This document shows positions 22,907 through 34,931 of a stretch of DNA of 64,000 bases, piece after piece. Made by a program: the position numbers and the translations under genes. How positions within the stretch are numbered: position 1 is the stretch's first letter; each line of letters opens with the position of its first letter. This DNA is from Sipunculus nudus (Eukaryota > Annelida > Sipuncula > Golfingiida > Sipunculidae): contig CM049312.1 in NCBI GenBank assembly GCA_026874595.1, positions 76,483,429 to 76,547,428 of the forward strand. The letters are read 5' to 3'. The notes beneath the pieces are model-generated. The model had not been told where the DNA came from. It searched no databases and saw only the letters and a program-made list of their open reading frames with translations.

Positions 22907-23043
22907 TTAAGCTAAGATTCCATATGCACAAAGAGAGATGCAGAATTAAGAGAAACATAGCATTTTGCCCGGTAGATATGAAATCACATCATGCAGTCCA
23001 CATACAACATTCCTCATGCCATGCATATGGAACCTTAGCTTAA
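22907..23043. mobile_element. 137-bp TTAA-flanked MITE
   Basis: Left end TTAAGCTAAGATTCCATATG (22907-22926) and right end CATATGGAACCTTAGCTTAA (23024-23043) are inverted repeats. They extend two bases further inward on each side (22 bp in total) with one mismatch. TTAA forms both outer edges. There is no coding capacity. The near-perfect arms suggest recent movement by a piggyBac-type transposase supplied in trans. Confidence 0.8.
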
Positions 23044-24325
23044 GTGTGTGTCTTTTAAGTATTATATGACAATGGTGATATTTTGTGAGCCTAGCTGTTA
23101 TATGGTTAACTGTAAAAAGGTTTTGGCTACTTTGGTAAAGTGACCTGACCTTGATGACCTCCTGACCCTCGTTTCAGTCACTGTGTAGATATATATTTAG
23201 TAATTAAGTGGGTCAGAAGTTGAAGCCGTTTACCATGTATTTCTGTGTATTCCCCACTTTCAACTGTATTCAGAATTAGGTGATGTTTGACCGCAGGGCT
23301 GTTCCAGATAATTGTAAGTAAGAGCACATCATTTCCTCACTGGAGTAAGGGGGTTAATGGCGAGCAATCATGGCTGACCTACCAGGTTTTACTTCTGCCA
23401 GTCTGTTACCTTAGTTGATAGAAGCCTCGCAAATATTATCGGAGTCGAGGCAGTGTCTTGTCTAACTGCATCCTTTGATATTTTACACATCATAGCAAGC
23501 TGTTGCTCGTTCAATCGCCCAGTGATCACCCAGTCTTGTAAAAAAAATCACTTTAACCAAGGACGTCAATCACTCCTTACTTTACTAAGTTGCGATGCCC
23601 CTTGATCAGACGGGGGCTGTTCTCCTCATTATCAACACGTACCAGGCCATTGACAGTTTTTCAGGAGCCTGGCCTCTGTGATATCACAGTTTGTTATTGG
23701 ACATAATGAATTTGATCATGATTAAAGTATTTATTGAGACTATACCACCTGTAGTTGAGAATGTTACACTTCAAACATTAAATTAGTGATCACTCACACA
23801 GTTGCTCTTTATATTAAAATTCTTACTAGTGATCAATGACCTGACATGGTTATGCATTTGGTTTGGTGGACCTTGTGCATCTAAGATTATATATGTAAAT
23901 ATATACCAGGGCTTCCAATAGGAAGATAAATTGGAGATCTTACCCTAGACACTCAGAGTCAAATAGGATTTTTGAGCGTCAAAAGGGGAGTGAATCTGAT
24001 TCTGAAGGGTAATGTAAAATTTTACATTTATTCTTAATATTTTACGTTATTATTGTATCACCTTATGGCTATTTATCATTACAAAATAAGATTATCTGAT
24101 TATAGTGTATTGTTTGGTCATTTGTAAGTTGACAGAGTGGTTTGTGACTGGTTTTGTTTATGTTGGTGCGCAATGGTTTTTGCTTGCTACAGTCACTCAG
24201 TCCTCTTAATCAACAGCCAGAATTTTCACTTGGATGCTTGGATCTCCAGAACCAAGTGTCTGAGTGAGTTTTTATTGGTCAAAGACACTTATCCCTATGT
24301 TCCTGAAAGCCCTGTACATATTGTT

Positions 24326-24328
<3 letters not shown>
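23044..24328. other. Intron-like DNA, nothing recognised
   Basis: No repeat, exon or structured element supported. Confidence 0.5.
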
Positions 24329-24381
<53 letters not shown>

Positions 24382-24416
24382 GATATATATATATATATAT
24401 ATATATAATTATATAT
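24329..24416. repeat. TA microsatellite
   Basis: Nearly continuous TA dinucleotides with a few interruptions. It produces the tyrosine/isoleucine frames on both strands. Confidence 0.95.
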
Positions 24417-24522
24417 AATATACAACATTTACTGTATAGTTGCCATGCAATGTATTGCTCAAAATATAACACTATCATATTTCTTACCATAACATTTTAA
24501 TCAACAGAACCCAGAAAACATG

Positions 24523-25060
24523 TCATACCAGAGCAGTCCCCTGTGATTTGAAATATTCAGCCAACGGGTTGTATGAATCCAAAACAAAGCTTTGACTTTG
24601 TAAGATGTCTGAGAGAGACATCCTCAGTGTAATCAAGATGGGACCAGGCTCATCTGAAAGCCAATCGCTACAAGCCAATGGGGCATGCTCACGGGAGAAT
24701 CTGACCAAATTGAAGGCTGAAATAACACGAGTCAGTGCCTGAAATGATCATACTGTGGGCTCTAGATTAAGAAACCACCAAAATGATCTCCAAAGACAAC
24801 CACGCAAGCTTGTCTTGCCCCAGGCAGCAACAGCCGAGACTCAGAGTTTGCCCTCCTACAGCGGGTACAGGTGAACCTTCATCTCGTCTGGATACTCTGT
24901 CTCGGAAACTCAGAATTCCCAAGAGGATGCTGCTGAGCTAATGAAGAGAGTCTCCTGGGCTTCCTTGTCTCCACGACGACCACTTTAAACTGGCCAACTT
25001 TCTGTATGTCTCCCTGATTGTATGTCGGTCAACTTCTCCGAGTCTTTTTAATCATGTATG
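24523..25060 (+). pseudogene. GC-richer island, possible degraded coding sequence
   Basis: Markedly less AT-rich than its surroundings. ATG 24605 opens a 45-codon frame (MSERDILSVIKMGPGSSESQ and on to KLKAEITRVSA) that stops at 24740. Beyond the stop, short protein-like stretches continue in another frame (for example ETQNSQEDAAELMKRVSWAS around 24913). This pattern could be a frameshifted pseudogene or a repeat remnant. The minus strand is also open for 61 codons. No domain is recognised. Confidence 0.25.
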
Positions 25061-25699
25061 TGTTGTTCACTCGGTTACAACTATTTCCATTACCCTTTTT
25101 CCTCCCAAGCCTTGTTTTGAAATAGACTTAACTATAAACACTTTAATTATTCATTACATGGGTGTAGAGAGTGTAAAACAGCTTTGATGTGAAGCTCTGA
25201 ATCCCAAATGTACTCAGTGTATGTCCATGACCACTCAAATTACCATACAGGAAATAGGAGCCAAAAACGAGAAAGGTTTTGTGTATAAAGTTTCTTTGGT
25301 ATCAGGGGCAGATCCAGGGTTATGGGAAGGGAGGTTTTCTGTTTGTACCGAGGGATTTACTTTTATTGAATACAAACCACAAGCCCAGGAACAGAGTGTT
25401 TAACTAGAAGAATTTTGGTTATACACTGAAAATAAATTCATTTCTCCCAGGATGGGATGTATAGTTTCAAACCCCATAATGTCCAACTCAACCACCCCCC
25501 CCCCCCCCCACCTTTCTCCTCTGTGCTCAGGATCTCCCTATATGTATATATTTCTAATAACGTTGAGTCCATGCATTCATCAGTATTCTATGGTACATAT
25601 AACTGTTAACAACTGGAGTTTGAATAATATTAGATACAAGTAATTTACTCTAGGTCTGTCAGAATTAATTGTTTCATGTATTTGTAGGACTGTCTGTGA
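25061..25699. other. Intron-like DNA with C15 tract
   Basis: C15 at 25495-25509; otherwise nothing recognised. Confidence 0.5.
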
Positions 25700-26065
25700 C
25701 AGGATATATTATGGTATACCCCAGGTCCTTCCATCCATAACTTGTCCATTCTTTAACTTTTAGTGTTGCCACAATGAATTATTACCTGGGATTTGAAGAA
25801 TTTTCACAAAACTCACTATAACTTCTAACCAATAGATTATCTCACCAGAGTTAAAAAAAAATCCATGCATATCTAATGAGGTAAGAGGTCACCAAACCTT
25901 GGTGGCATCATGACGACTTACATAAAAATCTTATGGATTTTCATGTAATTCATTACAAATGTTAACCAATACTATCAATCTCCTGCAAAATTTGCACATA
26001 TTTATGAGGTCAGAGGTCACAAGACATAAGATTGGTTTATTATGCACGTCTGCAGTCCTCTTGTT
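25700..26065 (+). repeat. Dispersed repeat R, copy 2
   Basis: Matches 2385-2640 (TTTAACTTTTAGTGTTGCC; ATCCATGCATATCTAATGAGG; GTCAGAGGTCACAAGACATA; CCTCTTGTTT). This copy is longer because the middle block, including AGAGGTCA, is present twice. Confidence 0.6.
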
Positions 26066-26820
26066 TAATGCAAAGTCTGAAGTTAATGATCAGTAAAATA
26101 GTACTAGAATAACAGCATAAGTAATGCAGAAAATTTTTATCTGCATGCACAGAAAACTCTATTAAGATATTTCATGACAACTTACATGTAGTTGAAACAT
26201 GTATGTATAGCTTGTTGTTTGCTTTATCTACAGAATACCAAACTCCAATATCCTAGCCATGGAGAGTGCTTAGCAGTAGTTATAGTAACTAATTGTACCG
26301 TCCGTGTATAAAACAAATAAAGTTTATATACATTTGTGTATATGTCAAAACATAATAATGTTGTGAATATTCCAACATTGCTTAATCTAGTTTGAATATA
26401 AATGTTGCAGTCAGGGTCAGCTTTCTATATATCCACAAAATGTTTTTACATAAAAATATTATATTGATGGTCCCTCCTGATTGATCAATACTTTTCCTGA
26501 TATCTAGTTCCAATTTTATTGAAAATTGATTGACAAAATCTGGCTCTGTAAATGGTATTAATATTTCTCATGAGACGCTACTAGTCATTATGTATGTTAT
26601 AAATTATAAAGTGGAGAAGTCTGAGTCAAGTTCTTATGTGCGTGCAGTAAAGACTTTTTGGCACATCCCTGGGACACACTGTATAACCCAGAAGTTAAAA
26701 GAGAGATAGAGTCCAAACTTTTTCACTGTTTAAAACTTTGCACTTAAAAGTGAATTAAGGAGACAGATTTTTTTCATCCAGTTGGGATTAGACTGCAGCA
26801 TTAATGTTTTTTATACACAG
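26066..26820. other. Intron-like DNA ending in a strong 3' splice site
   Basis: No repeats recognised. The last bases, GTTTTTTATACACAG (26806-26820), are a strong acceptor candidate. Confidence 0.45.
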
Positions 26821-26981
26821 ACGGAGGTTGTAGAGTTGTTCTGATCAGTCAGGGAGGTACATGTCTAGCTCTGTCACGTATGGATGTTTCACGAGTGTCT
26901 CACGGCTATAACGCTTATCAAGTGGTCATCTGGGATGGATGTGCATTAAATGCTAACTCTCCGAGGAGTGCTGATCCATGA
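26821..26981 (+). CDS. Possible (terminal) exon after a strong acceptor
   Basis: Directly after TTTTTTATACACAG the sequence is open in one frame only, entered in phase 1, for 52 codons to a TGA at 26979-26981. It begins GGCRVVLISQGGTCLALSRM and continues DVSRVSHGYNAYQVVIWDGC and ALNANSPRSADP. Base composition is less AT-rich than the flanks. Two weak internal donors (GGGAG|GTACAT at about 26856; ATCAA|GTGGTC at about 26921) mean it could also be an internal exon. Phase 1 entry is compatible with exits at 9885 and 15456. No domain is recognised. An acceptor followed by 50 open codons is not rare enough to be decisive in a window this size. Confidence 0.3.
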
Positions 26982-28034
26982 CTATTAAGGGACCAATAGG
27001 AGCCTGCTTTTTCTGATTGATTTGACTGGATTCTGTGTGAAATCAAAGAAAATTATTGCCGTCTGAAGCTTAGAGACTTAGTATTGAGATGTACCATAGA
27101 ATTTATGGTCCCTTTGGTGTCTCTTGGAAGGATCAGGAGAGTGCTCTTCTATAAAAGGCCATAAATTGTCATGTAGAGTCCATCCTTTTATTGGCTTACC
27201 TGCCTGATGTTCACTAAATTCTTCATTGATTTAACATGTGTTTCACTTATGAAAGTTTTTCTGAAGTAACTGATCAAGAATATTATATTTGTTTTTTTGA
27301 AGTTTCATCCAGGAAAATTATATGTTCATCATTTTCAACTGATCAAGGTTCTTGAGAGGGAGCTTGTGCACTTATTTCTTTGTCTTTAGCAAAACCTGCT
27401 AATGAGAGAGAAAGAATTTGTTTATAGTGGTTGATGTTTCAATAGGGAAGACCTAATTCTACAAGTGACCCAGGTCCATTAATAATACAGATGCAGGTGG
27501 CCTCTCTCCATCCCATGAAGTAACTTCATAACAAAACCTAGAAGTCTTATACCTCTATTTACCGCAGTACTTAATGTAAATACTGAGAAACATGTAAATA
27601 CTACAGATGCCAAGAAGAATACCAGCTTGAGTTACTGCTGCTGTCGGTAACTTTGGAAAATGTCTCAGTGTATGGTCTGAATTTAATTAGATTAATATTG
27701 TGGCAGCACAGTTTCCATCAGAAGCAAATGTTCTTATATGGAGCCTGATCAGACAGGTCTGATTTTCATTTAAAGTTGTGACAGTCTTTATTTGATTGAT
27801 TAATACCTTTGTAATGAAAATAATTGGTTTCCATAAATAATAAGTAACCTTATTATTTTTCAATTTATCTGGGGTGCTGTGTTTGAGCTAATTAGTAGGA
27901 GTTATATAAATAGCAGCTAAATTTAGATTTGATGTATGATTTCATGGCTTCACCATGACAGTCATTATAACATGTGGGGGCCACCAAAATAGTCAAAACA
28001 TCTTTGGGCCAGATATTCTCATACCGTATCTTTT
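26982..28034. other. Intron-like DNA
   Basis: AT-rich; nothing recognised. Confidence 0.45.
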
Positions 28035-28380
28035 CTGTAGGGTTTATGCAATATTCCCAACTTACTCTGCATACTTTTATTAATAAACTGTAGATTATTC
28101 CTTTCAATGAAAGTTATAACACCCTGTGATGATTGTATGGGCTTGTTCATTTAGTTTTTAGTAAACATTCTACATGCACTCCTGTTTACAAACAGGAAAA
28201 AAAACCATGAAGTAAATAAGGTGGTTGGTGGCACATGTGCAAAAGTTGAAAGGTAACCTTTCATCTTACTTGATACCAGAGGTCCTTTTGAATTGTGTTT
28301 GGATAATTTTGCTTAGTATTTGACCTACAAGATACAGGTGATATACACTTAGAGGTTGTTCTTTTTATATATTTGAAATA
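28035..28380 (+). mobile_element. MITE family P, degraded copy P2
   Basis: Shares ACTCTGCATAC...AATAAACTGTAG, TGTGATGATTGTATGGGCTTGTT, CTCCTGTTTACAAACAGG and GCAAAAGTTGAAAGGTAACC with P1 in the same order. The GGCCCCTTTAA end is lost. Confidence 0.55.
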
Positions 28381-29269
28381 TCAGGCAAAGTTTTTTGTCA
28401 TATTCACTTGCCCAGTTAAACCATGAGGAGGCTAGTTTGTTTAAAAGATTGTAAATTTTTTTTACTTTTACATGTCCCTACTTTTACCTGCCTGGGGAAA
28501 GTGGTTTACGGTTTCTGTGGATCCCTGATAAGAGTCACCAAATCTTATGGCATGGGATGTTTTCAGATGACATATAAGGATAACAAAGATAGGATGTTGA
28601 CTTGTAATTTAATCTATAATAAAAGGATAATTCCAAGGGAGACAGGAGCCCAACCCAGAGGCCTGAACGTACCATTGTCGTTACAAAGTATGAGCAAGTA
28701 AGTCAATATGGTAACATGTATTTGATCAATGATCGCCAGACGGAACAGCATGGGACCATTCAGTCTGAAATAGAACATCTGTATCTGAATCTATAATCTT
28801 TCACATGGCTTGCCTCAGAGATGTCCCAGGAAGGTTGTAACGTGTGATCAGGCAAATACCCTGGTAATAGATGTTTCCCACCACAATAGTGACACCTGTC
28901 GGTGGTGACTGACACTTAGTGTTTGGGTCCGTTTTATGGATGAGAAAAATCATATTTTTATATATCTCATATGCTTAAATGTTATATAGCTGGCTAATCT
29001 TTAGCAGTAAGATTTCTGTCAGAGTTTCTGGATTGAACACACGATTGTACTCGACAAACTAATGATACTGGGCCCAGTACTTGGACCCGAACATAGCCTC
29101 CTACTGCAATTTCAATGGACATTATGTCAGTGAACATTCCATGCATATAAACCTGATATCTCAATAAGGGTTTTTCAGACCCACTTCTATTATACACAAC
29201 AGAAATATCTTATGGGTTTTCTGATCGTTAATCTTTTGGGTTTTATTTTTTAAGATTTTCCAATTGTAC
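28381..29269. other. Intron-like DNA
   Basis: A 92-codon frame from ATG 28423 runs to a GTAAGT at 28699 but has no acceptor context or domain. I do not call it a gene. Confidence 0.35.
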
Positions 29270-29990
29270 CTCCACCAGGTAGCAAGGTATTATGTTTTTC
29301 CCTCAGTTCATTACTTGCTTGGGTTGTCTGTTAGCAACTTTTCTTGAAATGTTATTAGTGGGTTTTGATGAAAGTTCTTAAGGGTTTGGTAGCTCCCTAA
29401 GAACAATTAATTTATTAAGATTTATCAAGTTTTCCTGATCACCATGATGTGTTTTATATTTAAAGGATTCTTTTCCACTGTGATAGCAATTTTAATTCTT
29501 TATCTCTGCTGAGGAACAGGGTCATTTGCTGGTATTAGGGCCACCTCTATTGATGACCTATCTGTAATCCCAACACTGTGTTGGTAAACCATAACAAATT
29601 TTCTGTGAAGAACACAGAAAAGTTTGATTACAATCCTGGAAGACTTAATTGTACCTGTAGGCCCAGACTGCATTATAATTTCTTATTAATACCTGATTTA
29701 CAACAAATATAGCCAAGGATTTATCGTGCAGATCTAAGTCTGGTTGTTGTCTCAGGTGCATATTTTGAGTTGCTTACAAAGAATTTGTGGGATTGTGGGA
29801 TTGATTTTGGGATGTTCTTGTTCACTTTTACCTTTCATATGTGACACAGTATCTCAGAAACAGCTGTATAGATCCACATCTTTTTAGTGGGACAAGGACA
29901 TCTTTCATGTCTCAGATGTACCGGTATTGATTGAGTACCATTTACCAGGAAAAATCCTATAATACTAACATATTTCCATGACAACCAAAC
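29270..29990 (+). repeat. Relic dispersed repeats
   Basis: Two fragments (about 29270-29420 and 29815-29960) have the layout of the low-complexity Helentron-like relics seen near 7825 and 37840: a TTTTCCCTCAGTTC or ACACAGTATCTCAGAAACAG core followed by diverged AT-rich sequence. Boundaries are uncertain. Confidence 0.35.
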
Positions 29991-30154
29991 ATGATGTATT
30001 GCACAATCATATAATATATGTGCAGAATATTACAAATCTTTAAAGGTTATAGTTTTATTTTTTCTACTTGAATATCTGATATGATAGCATTAACATACAC
30101 TCAAATCATTTGAATTACACATTTTGTTGGATATCAAAGTCTCAGCTTTAAACC

Positions 30155-30420
30155 AGGTTCTATGGTGTGCCAATAGGGGTATACCAAGTACAGGACTGGA
30201 CTGCAAGCCTTGCTGTTTTGAGTTCAAATCTCAAACAAGGAGCAGTGAATTTTTTCACAGTCAGTCCCCATCCAGTCTGAGCATTCTGCAGGTTTATAAG
30301 AGGGAAGGCTGCACATGTGCCCAACGGCCGTATATCACTCACAGACGAGTGTGTCCTTTGTAAGGCCAGTTTTGCTACCAATTGAGCTAATCCTACCTGC
30401 AAAATATCATTTTGTGCGGC
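30155..30420 (+). mobile_element. Truncated SINE with opposing tRNA-like A box
   Basis: A diverged copy of the SINE family: B box GAGTTCAAATCTC (30220-30232), TTTTTTCACAGTCAGTCCCC, CTGCAGGTTTA, and CACTCACAGACGAGTGTG, the last shared with the intact copy at 4419. It breaks off near 30365. Immediately after, the minus strand reads TAGCTCAATTGGTAGC (about 30376-30391), a good tRNA A box, suggesting that a second tRNA-derived element abuts it in the opposite orientation. Confidence 0.6.
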
Positions 30421-31285
30421 ACAGTCAATTGGATTAAGAACCAAGTTAGGACAGCATACTCACATTTTATTAAATATACTTATTTAGGTTTTAGTAAAAA
30501 AAACTACAGAACTAATATAAACCATATAATATATAAGCAATATAAAGTAAACTGGTTTAGTATGATCTAATTTATATGTGAGCCAAGTGGGGATACAGGC
30601 CTAGACTGGCTTTATTTTGTCAGGAATCCCTTTGATTATGCAAACCCTGTGGTTGAAAATGGCACTTTAGTGATAATCACACGTACACTAGCTGATAGGC
30701 ACATGTTTTGTACCACTAAGTTAAAAAAATTGTACAAGTATTTTTCTTAAACATATCAACATGTTCAGTATTAAGAGTGTTTATGTTGTTTTTAAAACAG
30801 AAGACTTGTATATATATTTATGCCACAGCCATGCTGTTCTCCAAAATACTAACCATTCTGTCCAGGCAGAGTTGGATTGATCTAGACCAGTCAGGTAGTG
30901 GGTTGGTATGAATCCTGACATATATTGGCTCGTAAAATTCATAGAATTTATATCCTCATGGTCTGACCTGCTATTGATTCATTTTATGGGTTCAGAGGCT
31001 TTTTAATTGTTGTTTACCAATGATAGTGTACTCTATAACTTTTATGCATCTCAGAAAATGTCATAATATACTCTTTTTCTTCATATTGTAAAATTCCTAG
31101 ATTTTGACTACTTTATTATATGTAATTTAAGATCATTATTATAATGATGATTGTGATGATGATGATGAAAATTATAATAAGGCAAAAAATTAAATGACCC
31201 CAAAAAGCTTTACTGGACTCCACATTTTTAAAGACTCATTGTTCTGTGATGTGTTTGAAAACAGACAGTACTGTAGAACCTGCTT
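30421..31285. other. Intron-like DNA
   Basis: AT-rich; nothing recognised beyond a short GATGAT tract near 31150. Confidence 0.5.
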
Positions 31286-31291
31286 GGAAGT

Positions 31292-31410
31292 CCATCTGTC
31301 TATTAAGACCATCTGTCTATTAAGACCATCTGTCTATTAAGACCACCTGTCTATTAAGACCACCTGTCTATTAAGACCACTTATCTATTAAGACCACCTG
31401 TCTGTGAAAG
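31292..31410 (+). repeat. 17-bp tandem array, about seven units
   Basis: CCATCTGTCTATTAAGA and its CCACCTG variant repeat at 31292, 31309, 31326, 31343, 31360, 31377 and 31394. The flanking GTAGAACCTGCTTGGAAG suggests it belongs to a dispersed family whose diverged relative starts near 63855. Confidence 0.9.
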
Positions 31411-31439
31411 GGATATAATCGGACACAATATTATGCATA

Positions 31440-31923
31440 TTCTTTCACACTGTCAAAATAGTTTTGCATTATAAAAAAGTTTCCCAACAAAACTATCCCA
31501 GCACACACCGTCTCAGTATCTCGCATACGGCTGTTTAACACCTAGTTGTGGCTCTGCGTGTTGCTAAACACAGTCCACTTATCTGTTTACCATAACAATG
31601 CTGGGTGACCTGAGGTCTGATTGTGAGCCGCAACACGCAGTGTTTCAGCCAGCAGGAACATGTATAAAAATTTTGGGGCCAAGGCAATCAGGCCATCTCC
31701 TTGATTGACACGTGTAGTGGCTCTGCGTTGCACATGGCCAAAGGTGCTTTGTTTATGTTGACATCTCTGATTGCGCCCAGTCCACTGTATTTTTAACACT
31801 CGTTTACCGGAGCAAGCAAACGGTTTCAACGCAATGTTTTGGCAGGTACAGATTTTTTTTAAAGGAGAGAAGCTATTTTTCGTGGTAATCCAACATGCTT
31901 TATAGGTGATTAGGCCCCTTTAA
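31440..31923 (+). mobile_element. GC-richer element ending in a family P terminus (P6)
   Basis: The right end (GGTAATCCAACATGCTTTATAGGTG then GGCCCCTTTAA, ending 31923) matches family P. The interior differs and is richer in G+C, with TGTGGCTCTGCGT present twice (about 31546 and 31718). It is either a chimeric or longer family member, or an unrelated insert beside a P end. Confidence 0.4.
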
Positions 31924-33449
31924 GACTTCCCTGGAGTAAACAAAAAGCATAACATGTGAATGAAGACCGTTTTATGCCAGTCTCAAGGGTGGTCCTTAAC
32001 ACAGGTCTCATTGTATTGTACAGATTTTATTATTTTGTAATGTCTAAATTTGGAAAATGGCTTTAATACTGGAAATAACTGGTTGATGTGATTGTATTTT
32101 ATTGTGCAGCAAATAAAACAATTGCATTAATCCCAAAAAAACACATTATTGATCAGACCATGTAATAAGTGTAAAAGTACTTACTGGTAATATTTACATC
32201 AGTGTTTAAACAGATGTTACCAGAATTCCCTTAAAACTATTTGCCAGTTTTGTTGTTTAATTGACCCTAATTTTGAGTCTTTTTTGCTTTTTCAAAGTCT
32301 AATGATAAATACATGTAAGTCCAAACTGTAATAATCTGAGTAGACACATAAATTTGTACATATGTATGATAATAATTTTAAGGCTTTGTATCTGAATATC
32401 TTTAAGATGACACTTGATTTATATTTAATAAAAGCTAAAGTTCATGTTGGTTACAATAGAAAGAATGATATTTTGTAGCTGGAACAGTAAAAAAAGTCAC
32501 CTTTAATTCCATTTATCAAAAACATATATTTTTATACATTCACCAAATTTGCCAGATTTCTGTTCCCATTTCAACTGATAAAAGCCACATGAGTACATAT
32601 GATTCAGTACAGAATGGACAAACTAATTTGCATCTTTAATTGAAGATAACTGTGCCCCTAGATATGCATTAATTACCAAGATGACAGCAAAATGGATGTA
32701 TCCCAACCCAGACTAGAAAACAATGGTCACGCATTGTCTAAATACTGTCTGCCACACCTTGCCTGGTAATTGATTGGTTGGTCATGGTTCCCCATTATGC
32801 ATCATCATGATTTGCTGGAATCGCTAATGTCTGCTAACAGTATCAGCACAGAGCTGAGTGTTAGTGTCTGACATTTTTAGAGGGCTCAGCACTCCAGTTT
32901 CTGCTCCTTAATTCTGAGTTATACATACTATACTGAGAGTGATGTGATCAGAACATGATGTTGCTTGTAACCATGGTATTTGCTTCTGTATCAAGTGACG
33001 AGATCTTTCATCTCTTTGTAGACATAGGCTATAGGGCAAATATCATCTCCTTGTCCATGAAAATAAGAACAGTTTGCAACAGTTCCATTGAAAGAGAGGA
33101 TTGTTTTGCTGTCATATATGTAGGAGTACCTTAGGTGAAATAACCTGTTTCCAAAAACATGTAAGGTGTTATATATTAATTGATATACAGACATTTCTTT
33201 CAGATTTTCATTACAGTATTACAGGAAAATCATTGAAATCACACCAACCAAAAATTTGCAAAATTTTATATTGACAGCACAGCATTCTATACACATCAAT
33301 TACATTCAGGAAAACACTGATAGTAAAAAGTTAAATTGGTGAATCATCTGCCATATGCATGCATGTACAACTGCATTAATAAATATAATGATTCTCCAGG
33401 AAGAGATATAGCAAAGCTCAGACCATTTATGATCAATCAGAGATAATCA
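31924..33449. other. Intron-like DNA
   Basis: AT-rich; no supported feature. Confidence 0.5.
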
Positions 33450-33876
33450 AATAATATCCAGACTTTCGACTTTTGTGGTCTCGGGGTAAAGCACAGAACT
33501 CAAAAGTAGGAAGATTATGAGTTTGAATCTCAGCCAAGGCGGTAAGAATTTTCACTGTCTGTCCCCACCCAGGGTAAGCTCTCTGCAGGCTAAATGGGGA
33601 GACCTTACCCCATGGCCATGTTTCACTCACTAATGAGGGCACCTTTTGAGGGTTCCTCAGAAATGTGATAATTACACATCTAAGGCCCTGAGGTGCAGTA
33701 GTGATTGGGCCTGGTTAACACCAGGATATAAAAATGAGAGGAAGCACATGCTACTACATTGTCACATTTCCTGAAACCGGATTGGAATTGCAAATGTACA
33801 TGGTTCAGCCAAGCATAATAAGATGGAGGCAGTTACCTGAAACAGAAATTTTATTTTTTAAATATTATCCAAACTT
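33450..33876 (+). mobile_element. tRNA-derived SINE, older copy
   Basis: Full-length relative of the SINE at 4419: A box TGGTCTCGGGG (33476-33486), B box AGTTTGAATCT (33520-33530), the same body landmarks (CTGCAGGCTAAATGGG, GTTTCACTCACTAATG, GGGCCTGGTTAACACCAGGA) and a T/A-rich end. Flanks AATAATATCCAGACTT (33450-33465) and AATATTATCCAAACTT (33861-33876) match at 14 of 16 positions and are read as a decayed target duplication. It is therefore older than the 4403-4823 copy. Confidence 0.8.
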
Positions 33877-34869
33877 CAGTATGGGACTAATGAAATAAAA
33901 TTTAGAAAAACAACACTTTTCATATACACATGCACACACATTCACTCTCTCTCTCTCTCTCTCTCTCATCATATTCATATGAACAAGTTGTCTGTGTCTT
34001 CTGTTTTTCAGTAATTTAGTACATTGTATCCTCCACATACAGGCTTCCTTTGTTGAGGAAGGATCTGCCGTGTTCCATGATGAGATAGCAAGATGATAAG
34101 TAACAGGATCTAGATTTATACTAACAGGATTTGTAGGATAAGACTTAACAATACCACCCAGCTCAGGGACCGTGTGTGATGCTGCAGTCATGTGGTGCTG
34201 TATAGAGCTGACTGTTAAAACTGGTTAAACTCAATATCAGCATGCAGAGACATTTGTCGCTATTAATATAAAGTAGTTTTCTACTGAACAGTATCTGATT
34301 ACATCAAAGTTAAAATTAAATGCATGACAAAGCAAGCATCTTGTTATTCTTGACATTTTTACATATATATTTGATGCAAATGGATTAATTTGAACCAATC
34401 GCTCACTTGTCTGTTATGCTTATATCTCTAAGGGCAGAGTAGCTGGCACGTAATATATGGTATGTAATATGGCCCAGCGTGTTACCATTCTTCTACCCTG
34501 GGCAGTTAAATTTTTAATCCACAGTTTATTAATCAATAGCATAATAACATAAAAATAACTATTATTTGGACTTTAAGATACCAATTAAACACATACTTAT
34601 TTTCAGATTAAAATTTAAACAGAACTTTAGCCAACCTATCTCCCTGGGAGCAAAGTCTCAAGTTAAGACCTCACTACACTGAGCCCTGAATGTAAAATTT
34701 CATGAAATATTAACAAGACAATCAGACCAATCAAGTGGTTTTTGTATGGCATGTCTGTGCGGTGAGGAAAATTATTTTAGATCAACCACCTGACTGTTGG
34801 AGATGACCAATCATTAAGGCTTGAAAACCTGCTGAGTTTCTGGTGTATACTGTGGTTGCCTTTTTATTT
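33877..34869. other. Intron-like DNA with a CT microsatellite
   Basis: A (CT)n tract lies at about 33942-33967; otherwise nothing recognised. Confidence 0.55.
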
Positions 34870-34931
34870 GCAAGGGTTTTAAATTCGCGATATTCACGAA
34901 AGTGAAATAATAGCAAACATGAAACCCTTGC
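34870..34931. repeat. 62-bp palindromic element
   Basis: GCAAGGGTTT (34870-34879) and AAACCCTTGC (34922-34931) are perfect inverted arms around TAAATTCGCGATATTCACGA-type sequence. A relative lies at 58399-58467, and fragments occur near 35150-35185 and 52510-52560. It is probably a very small foldback/MITE family. Confidence 0.6.

Noticed and set aside
28423-28701. 92-codon + frame ending at a GTAAGT
   Set aside because: The ATG context is fair, but the frame starts next to a MITE relic, has no domain, and its composition matches the flanking intron-like DNA.
30160-30444. 94-codon minus-strand frame with tRNA-like residue patterns
   Set aside because: Arises from the truncated SINE and the adjoining tRNA-like sequence.
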